The notes under the pieces were generated by a model. It was not told the origin of the DNA and did no database searches. It saw only the letters and a list, made by a program, of their open reading frames with translations. A program made the translations under genes and the position numbers. Shown here one piece after another: positions 1 to 15,000 of a stretch of 64,000 nucleotides of DNA (positions are counted from its first letter, which is position 1; every line of letters starts with the position of its first letter). The stretch is from Stenopsyche tienmushanensis (Eukaryota > Arthropoda > Insecta > Trichoptera > Stenopsychidae): positions 1 through 64,000 of the forward strand of contig WACJ01000047.1 of assembly GCA_008973525.1 (NCBI GenBank), given 5' to 3'.

Positions 1-3000
1 CTCATAATTTTTTATCCTGCCTAAACATACCCCTTTTTTAGACAAACCAAACGTAAATGACAATGGAAAACAATCTTAAATTCTCTAATTGGTATTTTAA
101 AATAGATGTTTAATCTAATAAATACATTTGTAACGTGGTCCAAACCCTAGTCGAATATCGGGACCCAGTTATCTTCGTCAGTAGCAACCCCTCCGTTAAG
201 CGATGGTATCCTCAGCACGAGCTTTCGATGACCCACGACTGCGAAGGACTCAAAACAGGGTGGTGGAGGGTGACGGATGGATGGATTTCAATTAGAACAT
301 ATTTATTTGATTCACTTTAAATTGGCTGCTGTTACAAGGCGTAGACGACTCTCAAAATTATTAAACTTAAAATAGAGACGGAAAACAAAGACTTAAACTC
401 GAAGACTTAACTCTAACAAAACTTAAGCTATCACTAAGATTACTGCTTTGAACTAAAGCTAACTCCCTACTGACTGTTGTTTGATTCGATAGATTGACGT
501 GAACCAAAATAATCGTAAGAAATATATATATACTGATTTTATTAGAAAATTATGATGTATTTTTAATCAAATGAACTTAAAGACCAACACATTATGTCAA
601 TATTTTAAAGTGATCTAATCATAATAAATCGAAGCGGTTTCAACATCAAAGCTAAATATTTAACAGATGCGACGAAATCGAGTTGGTATATATATAACGA
701 ATTAAGAAATGCGCATTGCACTGATTGCTGACAAATTTCGTTTTAACCTAGGCCGGTAAACTGTTCTGGAGTGAACCATTAGCCAAATATCATCATTCCT
801 TTTTCCCGAAATTTTCTCGTAATTTTCCTCCATGTTACACTTGAAAAAATGCATTTTTCGTGAGAATGCTTTTAAAATCTTGAACTAACCTAATCCCTTA
901 ATCATAACAAAGAATGCATTAGAGAGAGATGGAGGTTTTTAGACAATTATTAAAAAATGAACTATTCATCTTAATTATTACAACTGATTGTATCTATTAA
1001 AATGAAATAATAAAAATCCAATTATGCATTCCATCCATCGGCTTTCACGTTAAATTCAAAAGTCAAAATATCTATTAATTAACCCGTGATCTCCGGATAA
1101 TTGAAAATTTACTTTTTAACCTGGATCTCATGAAGATGAGGAAAACTATCTCATGATAAAATTAATTTGTATTTGAAAATTGTTATGTAAAATCGATAAT
1201 GCGCTATTGATGAAAATGCAAATTACATAATTAAGTGGTTTGACATGGAAATGTCACTGGCTTTTAGTATCAACTCTCAATATTCAATTAATTTTGTGAA
1301 CGTATTAATGTTAGTCATTGGTTAGCTAAATTTAATTTCAGTTAACATGAATCATAACTTAATATACTGACATTTTGCAATTTAATAATTTTGATGTGAT
1401 CCAGGAATTTTGGACAAATATTCTGTTTAGCTATTTTCCAAATGGACAAATAATAAAATAACAACCAAAATATGATTTGCGAATTGCAGATTGAATAATT
1501 ACAAAAATGTGCTTTCGGCATAAGATGGATGGAATGTTTTCTTATTTGATGGAACACATATTTGGGATGATTTTCTTGATACATCTCATAAAGCTAAAGT
1601 GGTGTAAAGGATTAGGAATATTTAGAAATCCATTCCGCTCGCCGTTTTTAAGTGACCTTGTCTCAGAACACCTGAAGCTATTTCACCACAAGCTTAAAAC
1701 GCACCCTGAAAAAGAGGAAATCTGATGAGATTGGGAGGAGATTTCCCGAGTTTTCCCATTTCGTTTTGATGTCCCCGGGGGAAATATTTGCGAAATGTAA
1801 GCCGAGAACGTAAACAATTTATAATATGAGACGAAACGTGGGGAAATGCTAAAGGTAAATAAAAACAACTACGTTACAACTATACCATGGCAATAAAATA
1901 ACGAATCATACATTTATGTATTCCGTTCTAGGCGAAGAAAGTTTTTTGCGATCTAAAAAGCGTATATATTCGCATAAAATCAAATGTAAAAGCACGTTGC
2001 TTTTGTCGGAAAAACACAAATTTTTATCAGGCCGCACACGGAGGCTTGTTCGAATTGAGATTTAACGTAAGATCGTGGAAAGATCTATAAAAAGATCATT
2101 TGCTTAAGCGTAAAAATGGCACACAATAAAATATTGTACGAATTTCATTCAGACAACGAAATTCCAGCTCATATAAATGCCTTTTAAAGAGCGACTTACA
2201 CCGTAGCAATACCAATAAAGAATCTTATTGAGTATTGATATGCGTCAGGTAGAAAATATACATCCGATCTACAAAGCTATACTGAATGGATATATTTTTT
2301 ATCTCTTATACGCAAACCAAAATTACTCAATTCCACATTATATGCTATTCAAATATCATATAAATCGAATAATAGGGTTATTATTAACTAATATTGATTA
2401 TCTGTTATTAACAATTTAATAAAATATAAGTAAATTAAATAATAAAGAAGTTTCGGTTCTTCATGAGTTATCGCTAATTTCAATAGATCAGCAAAGTACA
2501 ATTTGTACTTCTCTTTTATCCCGGGATAAAACTTGGACAAAAGCATAGATAAGATAATGAATGGACGTTTGTAATGAGATATAGGCACTGTATAATAAAC
2601 CTATATGAGAAAAACAATGACCTTTTTAGGGTAAAATACATATTTCTGCCCCTAAGATATCATTTATATTGAAAAAGATTATTCTCTATGTATGATGAAA
2701 TATCACCGGCATAGTTAATCTTAAATTGCCTGAACCTGATCATAAAACTATAACAGTAATATACTACCAACATTTAAAATTACTGATACCCATAATAATT
2801 ACTCAATGATATTTTTTTCATTTATTTGAAGTATAGTTTGTTCATTAAAGAAAAATCTTTTTTTGTTCAATAAACTTAATTCAAGCATAAAAGGGTTGGA
2901 ATATTTAACCTGACAGGGGTTACAAGAATTAGTAGACATTGTTAAAATGCTAACTCCAAGCGGAGGCAATTTGCATATATGATCCAATTATTCGCCCATA

Positions 3001-6000
3001 GTAGTTTTGGAAGTATATGTAGGATACAAAGACTGCAAGGATTTGTTGGTATTTATTTCGCTATAAAAAGATTCGCAAAAACGAATAATTAGTTTCATAA
3101 CGTAAATGCCCGAACATTAATATTTTTCGGGGGGTTCTCCTCCCAGCCGATCGCAGTTATTATTCCCACACTCTCGTATTTATCTATTTTTTCCAGCTAA
3201 GATTTCTCCCCGAGCTGTCAGAAATTTATTTATTAACGACTTCTTTCCAAAGTTTCTTCTGAAAATTGTTGCCGATGCGTAATAACGTCGGAAACTGGCC
3301 CGCAAGGTCGTAAAATCCGGGAAACTTGGGAAATTAGAGGATTCCTTGGAACCATCAGACGTAAATTACTTGAGAAACAAATTAATTGTCGGAGGACATG
3401 AGTAAATCATCCGCCAAATAATGGCTCTTATGATCGGTTTCCTTGGAAATTAAAAAAACAATGGCTAACGACTTTCATTTTGACAATCCAGAATGATCCC
3501 CCAAATATAAACATAAGATTTAAATAGCATAGATCTTAAAAATCACTATAAAATTTATTTTTAGTGTCCAAATACTACCTAATTTCTATAAATTGTTCTA
3601 AAACCAGTAATATATTTATAAATTAAAGATTAGATGCGATTGTAAAAAAAAGGTTGGTTGATACATACAAATTTATGGAAAGTGCAAAATAAACTAATTT
3701 AAGCCGATCTCTTTGAAAAAAATGATTTTTTGATATGAACTATCTAAATTTTCAAAACTTAAAATTTAAGGGTTGTCACAAAGCGTTTTTGAATGATTAT
3801 GCTAAAAAATGGATTCGTAAAAGCATTGATGATATTCCTTTTTATGATATTCTATCCATATTTGCTTATGTTCTAAAAATTCGTGAAAGTGGACAGATCT
3901 ACGCGTCCGATATGTTGAAATAAGGTACAGGCTAAAATATATTTCGTATGGGTCCATATGATTGTGACTCATTTAAAAACATTAAAAATAAATATTGTAT
4001 ACTATAAAAACAGTTGTATTAAAATATATTTATGACGTAGATAGTTTCTCTCCATATTGTGTTAACTTATCCGTTTAGTAGCCAGTTTCTATATGAATAA
4101 ACTCCCACAATGATGAACGTAATATAGTTAATTTTTTGATGATCATTTCAATATTGAATTTTTAATTTATGTTAAAATCTTTATGTCAATATTTGGCATT
4201 TTTGAAGTACTCAATTACAGTATTTACTTCAATTTGATCTAAAATTTTTGATCAATATTGACATCATTGGATAAAGTAATAGGTATATTTGTAAAAGACC
4301 AGAAAAGTCCACATAGCTTAATATAGGAAAAATGTCAAATAGGATATAAATATCAATCAGGAAATATGGCGTATTTTCGATGTACTAATTTAATACTTTA
4401 TTAATTTTGAAGGCAGCATTGATTGAAGTGTTGGTAAAATGGATATGTTTCTTTAATCTCGTTATAAAGGTTTGGACTCGAATTCAAATTGCGGGTAAAA
4501 ATTCAGATTTTCTGATCCAGTTTTATCCAGATTTCCTGCTGCTATAAAAATACTGAGATAATTAATAAAGGTCAACACAAAATAAAATACATTTACAGAA
4601 CGATGCATCAATATTGTATCTTTTGATTTACATACTATTTATGTTTAGTATTACTTTAAGCTTTATGTTATAACAAAAACATGTATTTTTAAAAAGGCCA
4701 AGTATGTCACTCCTAGATGATTGATAGCATAGGCGTTGCTTTGTAGCAAATTAATTCCATTGGATAATAACAATGTTGAGGTACGCTAACGAAAAATATC
4801 GATTTCTCCATTGTGTTGTCTTAATTGAACATCTTACATCAGTTTGCTTATCTGCATGGTGATTTATGAAATTGAGCCTTCATGTCGTAATTGATAGCAT
4901 ACAAAGCCTTCACCCTTACCGTACCAAAATTCCGTCTATTCGAACGATTTGCGCCCTGGAATGTTCTATTCAACGCCAAGTTCATTACTCAAAGACTCGT
5001 TTCGTATGCAACAAGGCTGACTTAACGATGCAACAATGTAGCGACTGGAGCCCGGCCCGTAAGGGTGGTTATTTATGAGATATCGATTATTTCATGAGGG
5101 AAACGCGAGGTAGGCAAGGTCGTGGACATCCATAGGGGATAGGCCGAGTCTGAAGGTTAAAGAAATAAAAATTGATAAGCAGCAATTATGTGCCTACATC
5201 ATGGTAAATGACATGAAGATAACCTGTTTTTTTTTAATATTTCGAATTATTTTGTCCTTGTCAAGGAAGAAATATGAAACCTTAGAATATTATCGAGTAA
5301 TTGGAGCGAATTTTTAATTTTTCGTTCAACGAAACTCCAAGAATTTTAGCCAATTTGTATACAACTCCTCTCTGAATATTTAGACTTCAGATGCATGACA
5401 TCGTTAAGGATTCAATCTACATTGTTTACTCAAGAGACTGACTTTCGATTATGATATTTTATTTAACGTCATATTCAATATAAAATTATACAGTAAAGAT
5501 GAATGCTTCCAAACATAATTCTGACACAGCCATCATTTTAAATTTTAATAATATATCATTAGAAATTTAACGAAAAAATTGATTTAGAATATTAATGAAC
5601 CATACAAGGAAGCAATGAAAATAATTCAAACGTACCAAAATAGCATGAATTAGATATATATTATATAAACCATTGCGAGAGTCAAATTGATTGTAAAATA
5701 CCTTTTTCTATATCATAAATCACCACCTATCCTAAAATTACTGTTATAAAATTTATTATTCAATATACTATCTAAATAGGGCTTCAAATAATACAAAAAT
5801 TTAGATTTCAAAAGTTTAAGGTATTATAAAAAAAATGAGATAGAATTCACATAGTGACAATTTCTATAGATTCTAATATATGAAGAGGTTGACACGATTG
5901 TGACTCTTATCTAAGGAAGCTATTTTATATCAGATGATGACTTCTTATGGAAAGCATATTTTTATAGATGATGCTATCTTTAAGTTAAAGTCGGTAAAGT

Positions 6001-9000
6001 TTGCCACAGTGTTTTTTTTAATATTTGCTATTCTTACAGTAAATTTATTGAAGCTACTGTTTATAAAATTGAGCACATACACAGGCGTTCAAAAGCTCTA
6101 TTTAATTTTCTCTATATAATTCTTCTTACTTAAAACTATATAACTTATATAATTCTTCTTACCAAAGTGTTGTCCTAGAAACCCAAATAAAAATTTGGGA
6201 TCTAAAAATATTAAAGCAGAAGAATGCATATTATTTAAATTTTCTCTAGAAATAAAATTCCTATGTGGCTTTATTTAAATCCTTTCCTTTAAATCCTTTA
6301 TTTAAATCTTATGACGATCATTTTGTATAAATTTCATATTTATAGGTATTAGACATAGTTTAAAGTCAGTGTAAGAATTATTAAAACTTTTCGATGTCTA
6401 AACTGATACGTTTAAATCCTTCAATCGCTGCCGGTGGTATATCTTTGATCACAATCATTCAGTGATAATTGACATAGCCAATGCATCTCAATTTAAACTT
6501 CATTGATCTAGTGGCTTTTATAAAATCAATATGAGATCAATAAAGATTGATATCTCATCAATAAGACCGCCTTTAATTAGGCCGACATACCATTGCGTGT
6601 ACATTTCATTATGAACTCATTCAGGTGGCATTGATACATCACACGTTATTGAATGATTTATACCCATGACCTGACCAGCGCAGGGTTTTATGTATCTTTT
6701 AATCATAATCCCCGATCGATTGTCTTATAAAATTTATATTTTTGCCCCGCAACGAAAATAAATTAACGAGAAAGGGGTAGTGCAGTTTTATTCCAAACAA
6801 ATCTAGTTCATTGATTTAATGTCTAGAGGGTGGCCTCTCTTATCCCTACGGAGTTTTGTTTTATCGGTTCAGATGCCACCTGCAGTCAAGCACTTGACTT
6901 GGAAATAGGTCATAGCCAGAGAAAACAAAAAGAAATTCGTGGAGACCTATGAAACTCTCAGGTCGCCATAATTTATCGCGATCTGCAATCATAAGGGCGT
7001 AAAAACTCGACAAAAACTAGGCCGACCCTTATATTTCCATACTTATGAAAAAAATATCAAGGAATAATTTATATATATATATAATATAATAAAATACAAG
7101 GGACCAGCATTTTCTTTTTGCCCGTACAAAAAAAGTATTTGATATGAATAGCCCTAGAAAAATATTGAAGCTAGATTTGATTACACAAGCTTCCACTTCA
7201 CGATTCATCAAAACCAAACCACATATTTAAAAAAAAAATAATGGTGTAAATCATTTGAAAATTAAAATCTAAATGATAACCTTAGATGATGAATATATCC
7301 GTTATAATAAAGTTTAACTAAAGATCTCAATAGGGGATAATAGCAGATGGGATGAACTATGTGAATCTTTACCTATTAATTAATATATTATATTCTTCAA
7401 CCAAACAAATTGTTTACTATATATTTTATATTGATTATAAATATTGATTTTAGGGTCTAATTTCTGGAATCCTTATTATAAGGATAATATATAATGAAAA
7501 TTTGAGAAATCGTCAGGGTCGTGTTTTAAGAGCTAAATATAATGATACTCTCACTCATAGATCTTCTGCCTAAAACTATTTGCATTTAAATTAAAACCAG
7601 ATTTGCACATAATATCAGTCATTAAGTATTATGTGCTATAAATAAATATCAAAAGTTTCAATCGAAACGAAGCAAAAATTATGCATTTTATAAAGGCCAA
7701 TTCAAACATAAATCTTAATACTGAAAATGCAAAGTACAATTATACCAATTGGAAGAAATGCAATGAAAAATGAAATGCAAAATGCATGGCGGAACCTAAT
7801 TAGGGATCAAAGTAAGGTACGAAGTAAAATTGTGTAATACGACTTTTATTGCGCTTCTATATTGTATTTGCATGTCAAAGTTTCGATGAAAAATTGTATT
7901 TGTGTAGGAAAATTTTATTGGAGTGCAATTTTATACGTATTTTTTTGTCCAATTGATCAGAATTCGACTTTTAGTTTTATTTCGTTATGGTTATTTTAAC
8001 CCTTTCTACTCGTAAAGCGACATAGAGTTGCCAAATGGATTTCAATTTCTACTCATTTGTTGACATTATTACACAAAAATATTAAACTCGTGCATAGGGA
8101 TTATAATTTTTTGGTGATTTTTTCTTTCCTCTTTCATATCTCTATATCCATCTATGGTAGAATCAGACATCTTAGTTTTTTTGTATATTTTCATTTTCGA
8201 AATGGCAAAACAAATAAGTTTAAGGCGTATCTTTTGTTTCTTAAACAAAGATGTGTTTGAAAGTCAGAATTTTGTAAGCATTTTTTTGTCATTTTCAGAA
8301 CCGTAAAAAAATCTTTCAAACAGAATGCATTTTAATACAAACTCACTCATATACAGTGCAGCATTTTAAAAATGGAAGCGGTTGTATTTTAATAATAAAT
8401 ATTCATACAAATTTTATTTTGTACGATAAAAATGTATTTCTGAAATTTCTCCAGAAATTAAAATTTAAAATTTTGCATATTTCTTGAAAAATTCTCGAGA
8501 AGAAACACAACTCGTGAATATACTATATATTATGTTATATTCATTATTACTTTATATACTAGTGGTAAGGGTTAATAATATAGCCTTGTGCTTAAGCTTG
8601 AAACTCATAAAAATATTATTAATGCAATACACCTAAAAATAATAGCTTTACTGCCAAAAATAATCATAGCTAAACTAGAATATCTCATAGATAAATGACT
8701 GGATAGATGAAATATATAAGATACATTTAATGAAGTAATTTTCTGAATAATTATGGACTGTATATGATTTAATAGAGTTATTGTTATTCAATAATCATTA
8801 TATTTCAATAAGTATTCTATCAATTTAAGGTCGTATCTAATGACTATTCGTGTATCATTTCAGTGCATGCTTAATATAGTTAAAAGGGCAATCAGTGTAA
8901 TTGAATTTTCAGGTATCTATCAGTGGATTTAATTATGTATGACATTTGAGACAAGCATAAAAGAAACGCAATAATAATTGTGACTATGGGGAGTGAGTGA

Positions 9001-12000
9001 ATAAAATCTGATTCATTCGTTGGGTGGGCGTCCAGACAAAGGGCCAACGAACTGAAAACACCATGACTAAGGTGACCGTTTTCTATGAGAAAATACACCC
9101 TCGTTTGTCTAAAGTTTATTTGCGTTGTGATTAGATTAAAAGAAATGGAGGGTGCAGGCTTATTTGTCTTCTGAAATAATTGCACGAATGCTTTTGACCT
9201 CGAGTGAAATTGATTCACAAATATGTATAAATCCACACTTTATCAATGTCAAACAGACCGAACAAATATCATAAATCGCAATACGTATAATACATGACAA
9301 ATTTCAAATTTATTTCAACTTTGGCAACATCATAGTGCACATTTCTCGTTCCTCTGTGACTTTACGTCTCTATTTCCTGCAAGCTATTTCTTTGTAGCGT
9401 TTCCATGCATCATTTTTTTTTTGACACTAGGTTCGACTATTTCATATGTCGCTTCAATTTAATGAAAATCTTGATTTAAAAAATCAAAAATATTAGCCAC
9501 AAATAAATAATCTCATTTTATTACTATCAAAGTGTCATAAAATCTATTAAACGTATTTTCTAAATTTAAATACTCTGTTGACAAAAGTCTGGTCGTATCT
9601 CACATTATACGGTCATGCCCCGGGCAAATAACACTCTTGAATGGATTAAAAGTGCAAATAAAACCTTCTCATATTGATGAAGTTTTTGATTCAGTTATAA
9701 AATATACCCCTTCAATCAATGATTTTATGTATTATTAGATACCCTGACGAATCTTACACGAGTCTGAATTATTTAATTCTAGAACATGAGTCAAAGAACA
9801 TGTCTAAAAAAAATCACTTTTCAGTCATATTTTCTTTCAACGAGATTAATCGGATGTTACAACGATCTTCAAAAACTAAAACTTTGACAAAAAAACTTTA
9901 CTCTTTGTTCTTTCATCCAACTCTAAATCCGCAGTGATGCACATTGAATCAACCCACAAATCAAATATTTATATTGCCTCACAAAGAAATAATGTGTCTC
10001 TATTGAAGCATCGTCGATAGCATACGTGCATATTATGTGCTAGCTTTAAACAAACCAACATCGTATCGATTTTAGTGAACGTATATTGAAATGAAGGTAC
10101 TCAATTCGTAATGTTCAAATGTTGATCTAATTTCCATTTCTATTATCCTGCGTTATATTAAACCAGTCCGAATCGTCCATTTTGTTTCGCATTCGGGGTG
10201 GAAACCCGAGGACTGAATGTCTCATCGTTTTTATTACATATTCGAGATTGCATCCACCACCCCATACCCTCGTCGAGGCCTTGTTTATAGTTCCCGGTTC
10301 GAAGGGACGTACCAGAAGTACGGCGGGCTTGCAGCCCCCCAACGCCACCCCCGGGCTGCTGGTTCAGCCCCCGTCGGTGTGGGTGACGTGCTCGCAACCT
10401 TGTTCGGATTTTACAAGTTTCCCATTGTGACTCCAGGTACCATTGTTACATTCTGAACGACTACCAATCACAATCGGAAATGCACTCGAAAATTATTGGG
10501 AAAATTCTGACTTCAAATTTTAACGACCCTTCAATTGATGCTTTTTTTGGTTAGGCATTTTGAAATATTTTCTCGCTCGCATTCGAATCTCAATTAAACT
10601 TATTACGTCATACTCGGGATTTATTGCAGTAGAAATATTTTGAACAGGTGCAAAAGTTATCGCTTGGTTTGACGAGACCCCAGAGGATATATAATATATA
10701 AAAGCCTCATTTCATTATGTAAATAATAAGATTCATTCGAATTCCCAGTCTTGGAATAAATATAATTTCTTCGTTAGAACGCATAATTATTACGCACAAA
10801 TTATATTTGTTTTGAAGCTTAAGGAACGTTTCTACCTTGTTGGCTAAAAAAAATTTTTTTTCTTCTTTGTATTGGAAAGAATCAATATTTAAAAATAAGT
10901 TCAGTAAATTTCATATCGATATAAATGAAATTCGCAAAGTTATAGGCTGACAAGGAGAAGGTGCGCTTCGCGAAGCTGATGAGGGTTTTTCTTGAAACTA
11001 CTTTTTCCAAGCTCATGGAAGTGCTCTCAAACGCCATAGATGAGAATTCTTTATAAAATTTAGCAGGTATATGTATAATAAACACCTTCGCCGTATGAAC
11101 TACAATTATTGAAAAATATTTAAAAATGTTTATTTAATGAACAAAAAACTACAAAAAATATTAGTAAAAACACAAACTTTTCTTCGATTGCTCACCATTT
11201 TTTTATTTTTCAATATTTCTTCTTAACTGTAGTCTAAGCTATACAAAATAATAATATATTTAATTTATTTGCTGCAAATCAGCTGTTTAGGATTTAGGAC
11301 TTCCATGATGAAGAATGTCATCATTCGCGTACCGATATACGTGGCTCACCCCACTCCCACTATCATACCTTATGAAACTTTACAAGATATTTTTATGTTC
11401 AATAAAGATCGCCTAGTCAACAAAATTTTATATATAATACTTTTTGCATAAAAAAATGCTAAAAACCGATTATTTTTAGGCTCAACAAGGTAGAAACATC
11501 CCTTAAGACATAATCACTTTCTCTACTGTTCGTACAAAACTAAGATTTTGCATGAAATACAAGAAGTTTTACCTAATATTAATAAAAAGCCTCCAACAAT
11601 ATGAACTATTTTTGCGGTATTTGAAAACTACTTATTTTTGATATTTTTCTAAACTACAATTGATATTTTTCTACTGGAAATATAACCAAAACTCAGAAAT
11701 GGATACTGGATCCATTTCTATATAACCTAAATTCTATGGACAAAGACAATATGATTGAAGTCCCAGGCAGTGGGTATATTCAAATGGAATTTGAACAATT
11801 GGAATTACAACAATTTTGGTATACACAGTTAGAACGTTATACATAGCTGGCGAAAGAAACTTTGCATTATTTCTGCTATTTTCCACCACCTACTTGTGTA
11901 AAATGGAATTTTCATCGCTTTTGCATATAAAAAGTAAAGCAAGAAATCCCTGAATGCAAGTGATGACTTACGTATATCTCTTTCAAAAACAGAGCCTTTT

Positions 12001-15000
12001 TTCGCAAGTATTATAACGAACAAGCAACCATAAATAGTCTAGCCATTAATAAAAATATTTTTTTTTATATTTGATATATAAAATGTATACACAATATATT
12101 TAGCAAAAACTTCTAAGCTAAAAAATCGTAACACATTTTTCAATAGGGTGCGGAGACGTATTTTCAGATTCGAAGGGGTGTGGCTCACTTAAAAGATTAA
12201 GAACCACTGCTATAAATCATTCAAAATTTTAATTGCGCTTTTGAAATCGATATCAAAATGCAAAAATCATATAATTATTACAAGTGTAAATCGAAGATTT
12301 TCCATCAAAATGAAATATGAGGATTGGTCATTTTTAATATCATAAATTACAAATTTCAATTGCATCAAATTCCAAGTGCTTTTAATAGAATATTCGATTA
12401 TCAATTTATAGATTTAAACGTTTCAATATCATGACAGTCGCGAGCAATGATCATTTCAGATAAGATTACTTATTTCACGTAATATAAGATAATATGGTTT
12501 GTTATGAGGCTATCATTATCATTCATAATTTTCTCTGAGGAAGGTGATTTAAAAATCATCTTTATAGGTCAATTTTATATTTATCAACGAGTTTTGGTAT
12601 TATCAATGAAACTGTCATGGTTTATATTAAAATATTCGTAAGAAGCCGGAACATAAGCTGACAATAAATGTAAGTACTTAACAATTATTATGTTGTTGTC
12701 AAATACAGATCAAATCTTAATATAATATAACCAGTTGGAACGAAATATTTCGTCCTCATTTGACGAAAATTTCAATCAATCATTAATTTTTCAATTAGCT
12801 CATTTATAATTTTTATGTTATTATTTAAATCAATATTTACACCACTTTACATTTTTTAATTTTTAGTATATCCACTCCGATCATATAAATTTTGTCGTCA
12901 TTCTTTTTAATGCTCGATGTCTTTTTTTAACTTTTTAATGCAATGTTGTATAACATATCTTTAATCATTTCACTTCTTAATTGCACTTATACTGCTCATA
13001 TAATACCCAGATTTAAAGATTGCAGTGCTGTTATAAAATTTGACGATAAGAAATTAAATTACGATGTATTCTAGCTCACGTAATAATTGTATGTTTTTTA
13101 AATTTAACAATATGATATTTTGTTAATAATACCTATATAATTTCTGATCGACAATCACTTATACGTATAAGCTAATATTTAACTCGCTGTATCATAAATA
13201 TATTATCAGCCTAGACGAGTGGGACTCACGTACTGGATGACTACTATATTATTTGTTGACTTCGTATAAAACTGTAGTTTTTCCGTGAATATAATATCGA
13301 TCATTTGCAATGGAAAAGATAATAAACTGAGAGAAACCGTTTGAAAAATATCCGAGCATGAGATGGGCGTAGTCGAGATATATAAAGACGAATAGACGAA
13401 ATAAACTACGAATATACCAGGACGTTGTGCTGAAAGTGCAAAAACCATATTCGACAATGCAATTCGCTGGGGTATTTTATGGGAACCATTGGTATAATAA
13501 TCTATAAAATTTAATGCATATTTGATGGAATAGATTAAACCTTTCATCAAGTTATTCATGTTATATTTTGGCATGTATTATGTATGACTTTATGCATAAT
13601 TTGCGTCAGCAGTGGAGCTTTAGGGTGTTTTTTGTTGATCTTTTGTCAAATAGACGTATCGTCCGTGGGTCTTCGTGCCAACCCTCTACGTCAGATGACT
13701 CTCCACAAAGAGCTTTACAGAGAAACCAGTCAAATACTTTACGTCTTTGGATAAAGGATAATATAGCACTTTGTGTTTGCCGCCTAACCCTGCATTTTAG
13801 CACCCCCGAAGCGTTTCTTGGTCAATGTGGTTATCGATCTAGGTTTCTGACTCAATTTATTTAGTTAACGTTTTTATTCATTGATATCGTCATTGAAATC
13901 AACTTAACATATTACATAATAAGATCGTAAGATTTTTTTACTTTGAAATTTTTTATTCTTCGTTTGGGGTCATTTTTCCACAATTTCTTCAAAACAAATC
14001 CTAAAAACTTAAATAATCGATAAACTCGTTATTTTTGTCTGGAATTAACACGTTTTGTGCGAATTTGTTTGGTTGTATTCATCTGATAATAATGTAATCT
14101 TTACTCTTTATTCATCCTGTTCATTTTACTATTAAATCGATACTCCAGATAATATTGCTATCAACCCAAATTCCAGCTTGCAATCTTAAATCATTATTAT
14201 GTATGTTTGTCCCTCCAAGTCAAGTCAATATTCTTCCTTTTACTAAATTATAATATTATATACTTAATTTATCATTTAAATGATAAATCTAAAATTCTAG
14301 ACATTTTCAAGAGATACATTTATATAAATACATAAATTGTAAATTCACAACCTCTACGTAGAATTTTGGAAAATAATATGTTAAGTAACTAATCATCAAT
14401 AATGAAAAAGAGTAAATTCGATAATATTATTCATATTCCTATTGAATTGAAACGAAAATCGAAATTTAAAAATAATAACGGTTCAAAGCCCTGGTTAAAA
14501 ATAGCTAAAGAAAGCCTCATCTGCATTGCAGACCATTTTGTAGAGTAGCATTTAATTTATGTAACGCATACATTCGTGATAAGATAAAATGATACATACT
14601 CAGATTCTAAGCAAAACTATGCATTATAACAAACTATTGTACTTACTGCATAAGAAAGAGTCGCTTATAATTATTTACAATTTATAAGCTTTTAGTTTGA
14701 ACGGAAGAGCGTTTAGATTACAGACAATCTCCGTATAAAAAATATTCCTCTAAAGAACGTAAATTAAAATACATTACAGATATATTCAATTCCAAATAAG
14801 AACGCTTAAAAAAATACTAATTTATTTACGGGAATTAAATATAGGGGTTGAATACAAGCTGGAAAAAATAATGACCAAACTTCAACATTGATCTTATACT
14901 ATTAAACTATAAAAGAAACATTTAAAGATGTATTTGTCGAATATATTTGAAAATTTCTGGTGGAAAAAGAGATTGACGAAGCAAATTTTTGTGGAAATTG

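Noticed and set aside
8892..9236. A 114-codon minus-strand open frame
   Set aside because: Composition and content look random, there is no domain or partner exon, and the GC-richer pocket raises the chance of long frames.
13206..13864. Adjacent open frames of 122 (minus) and 98 (plus) codons
   Set aside because: Neither has recognisable motifs; both strands are open over part of the plus frame, which suggests compositional chance.
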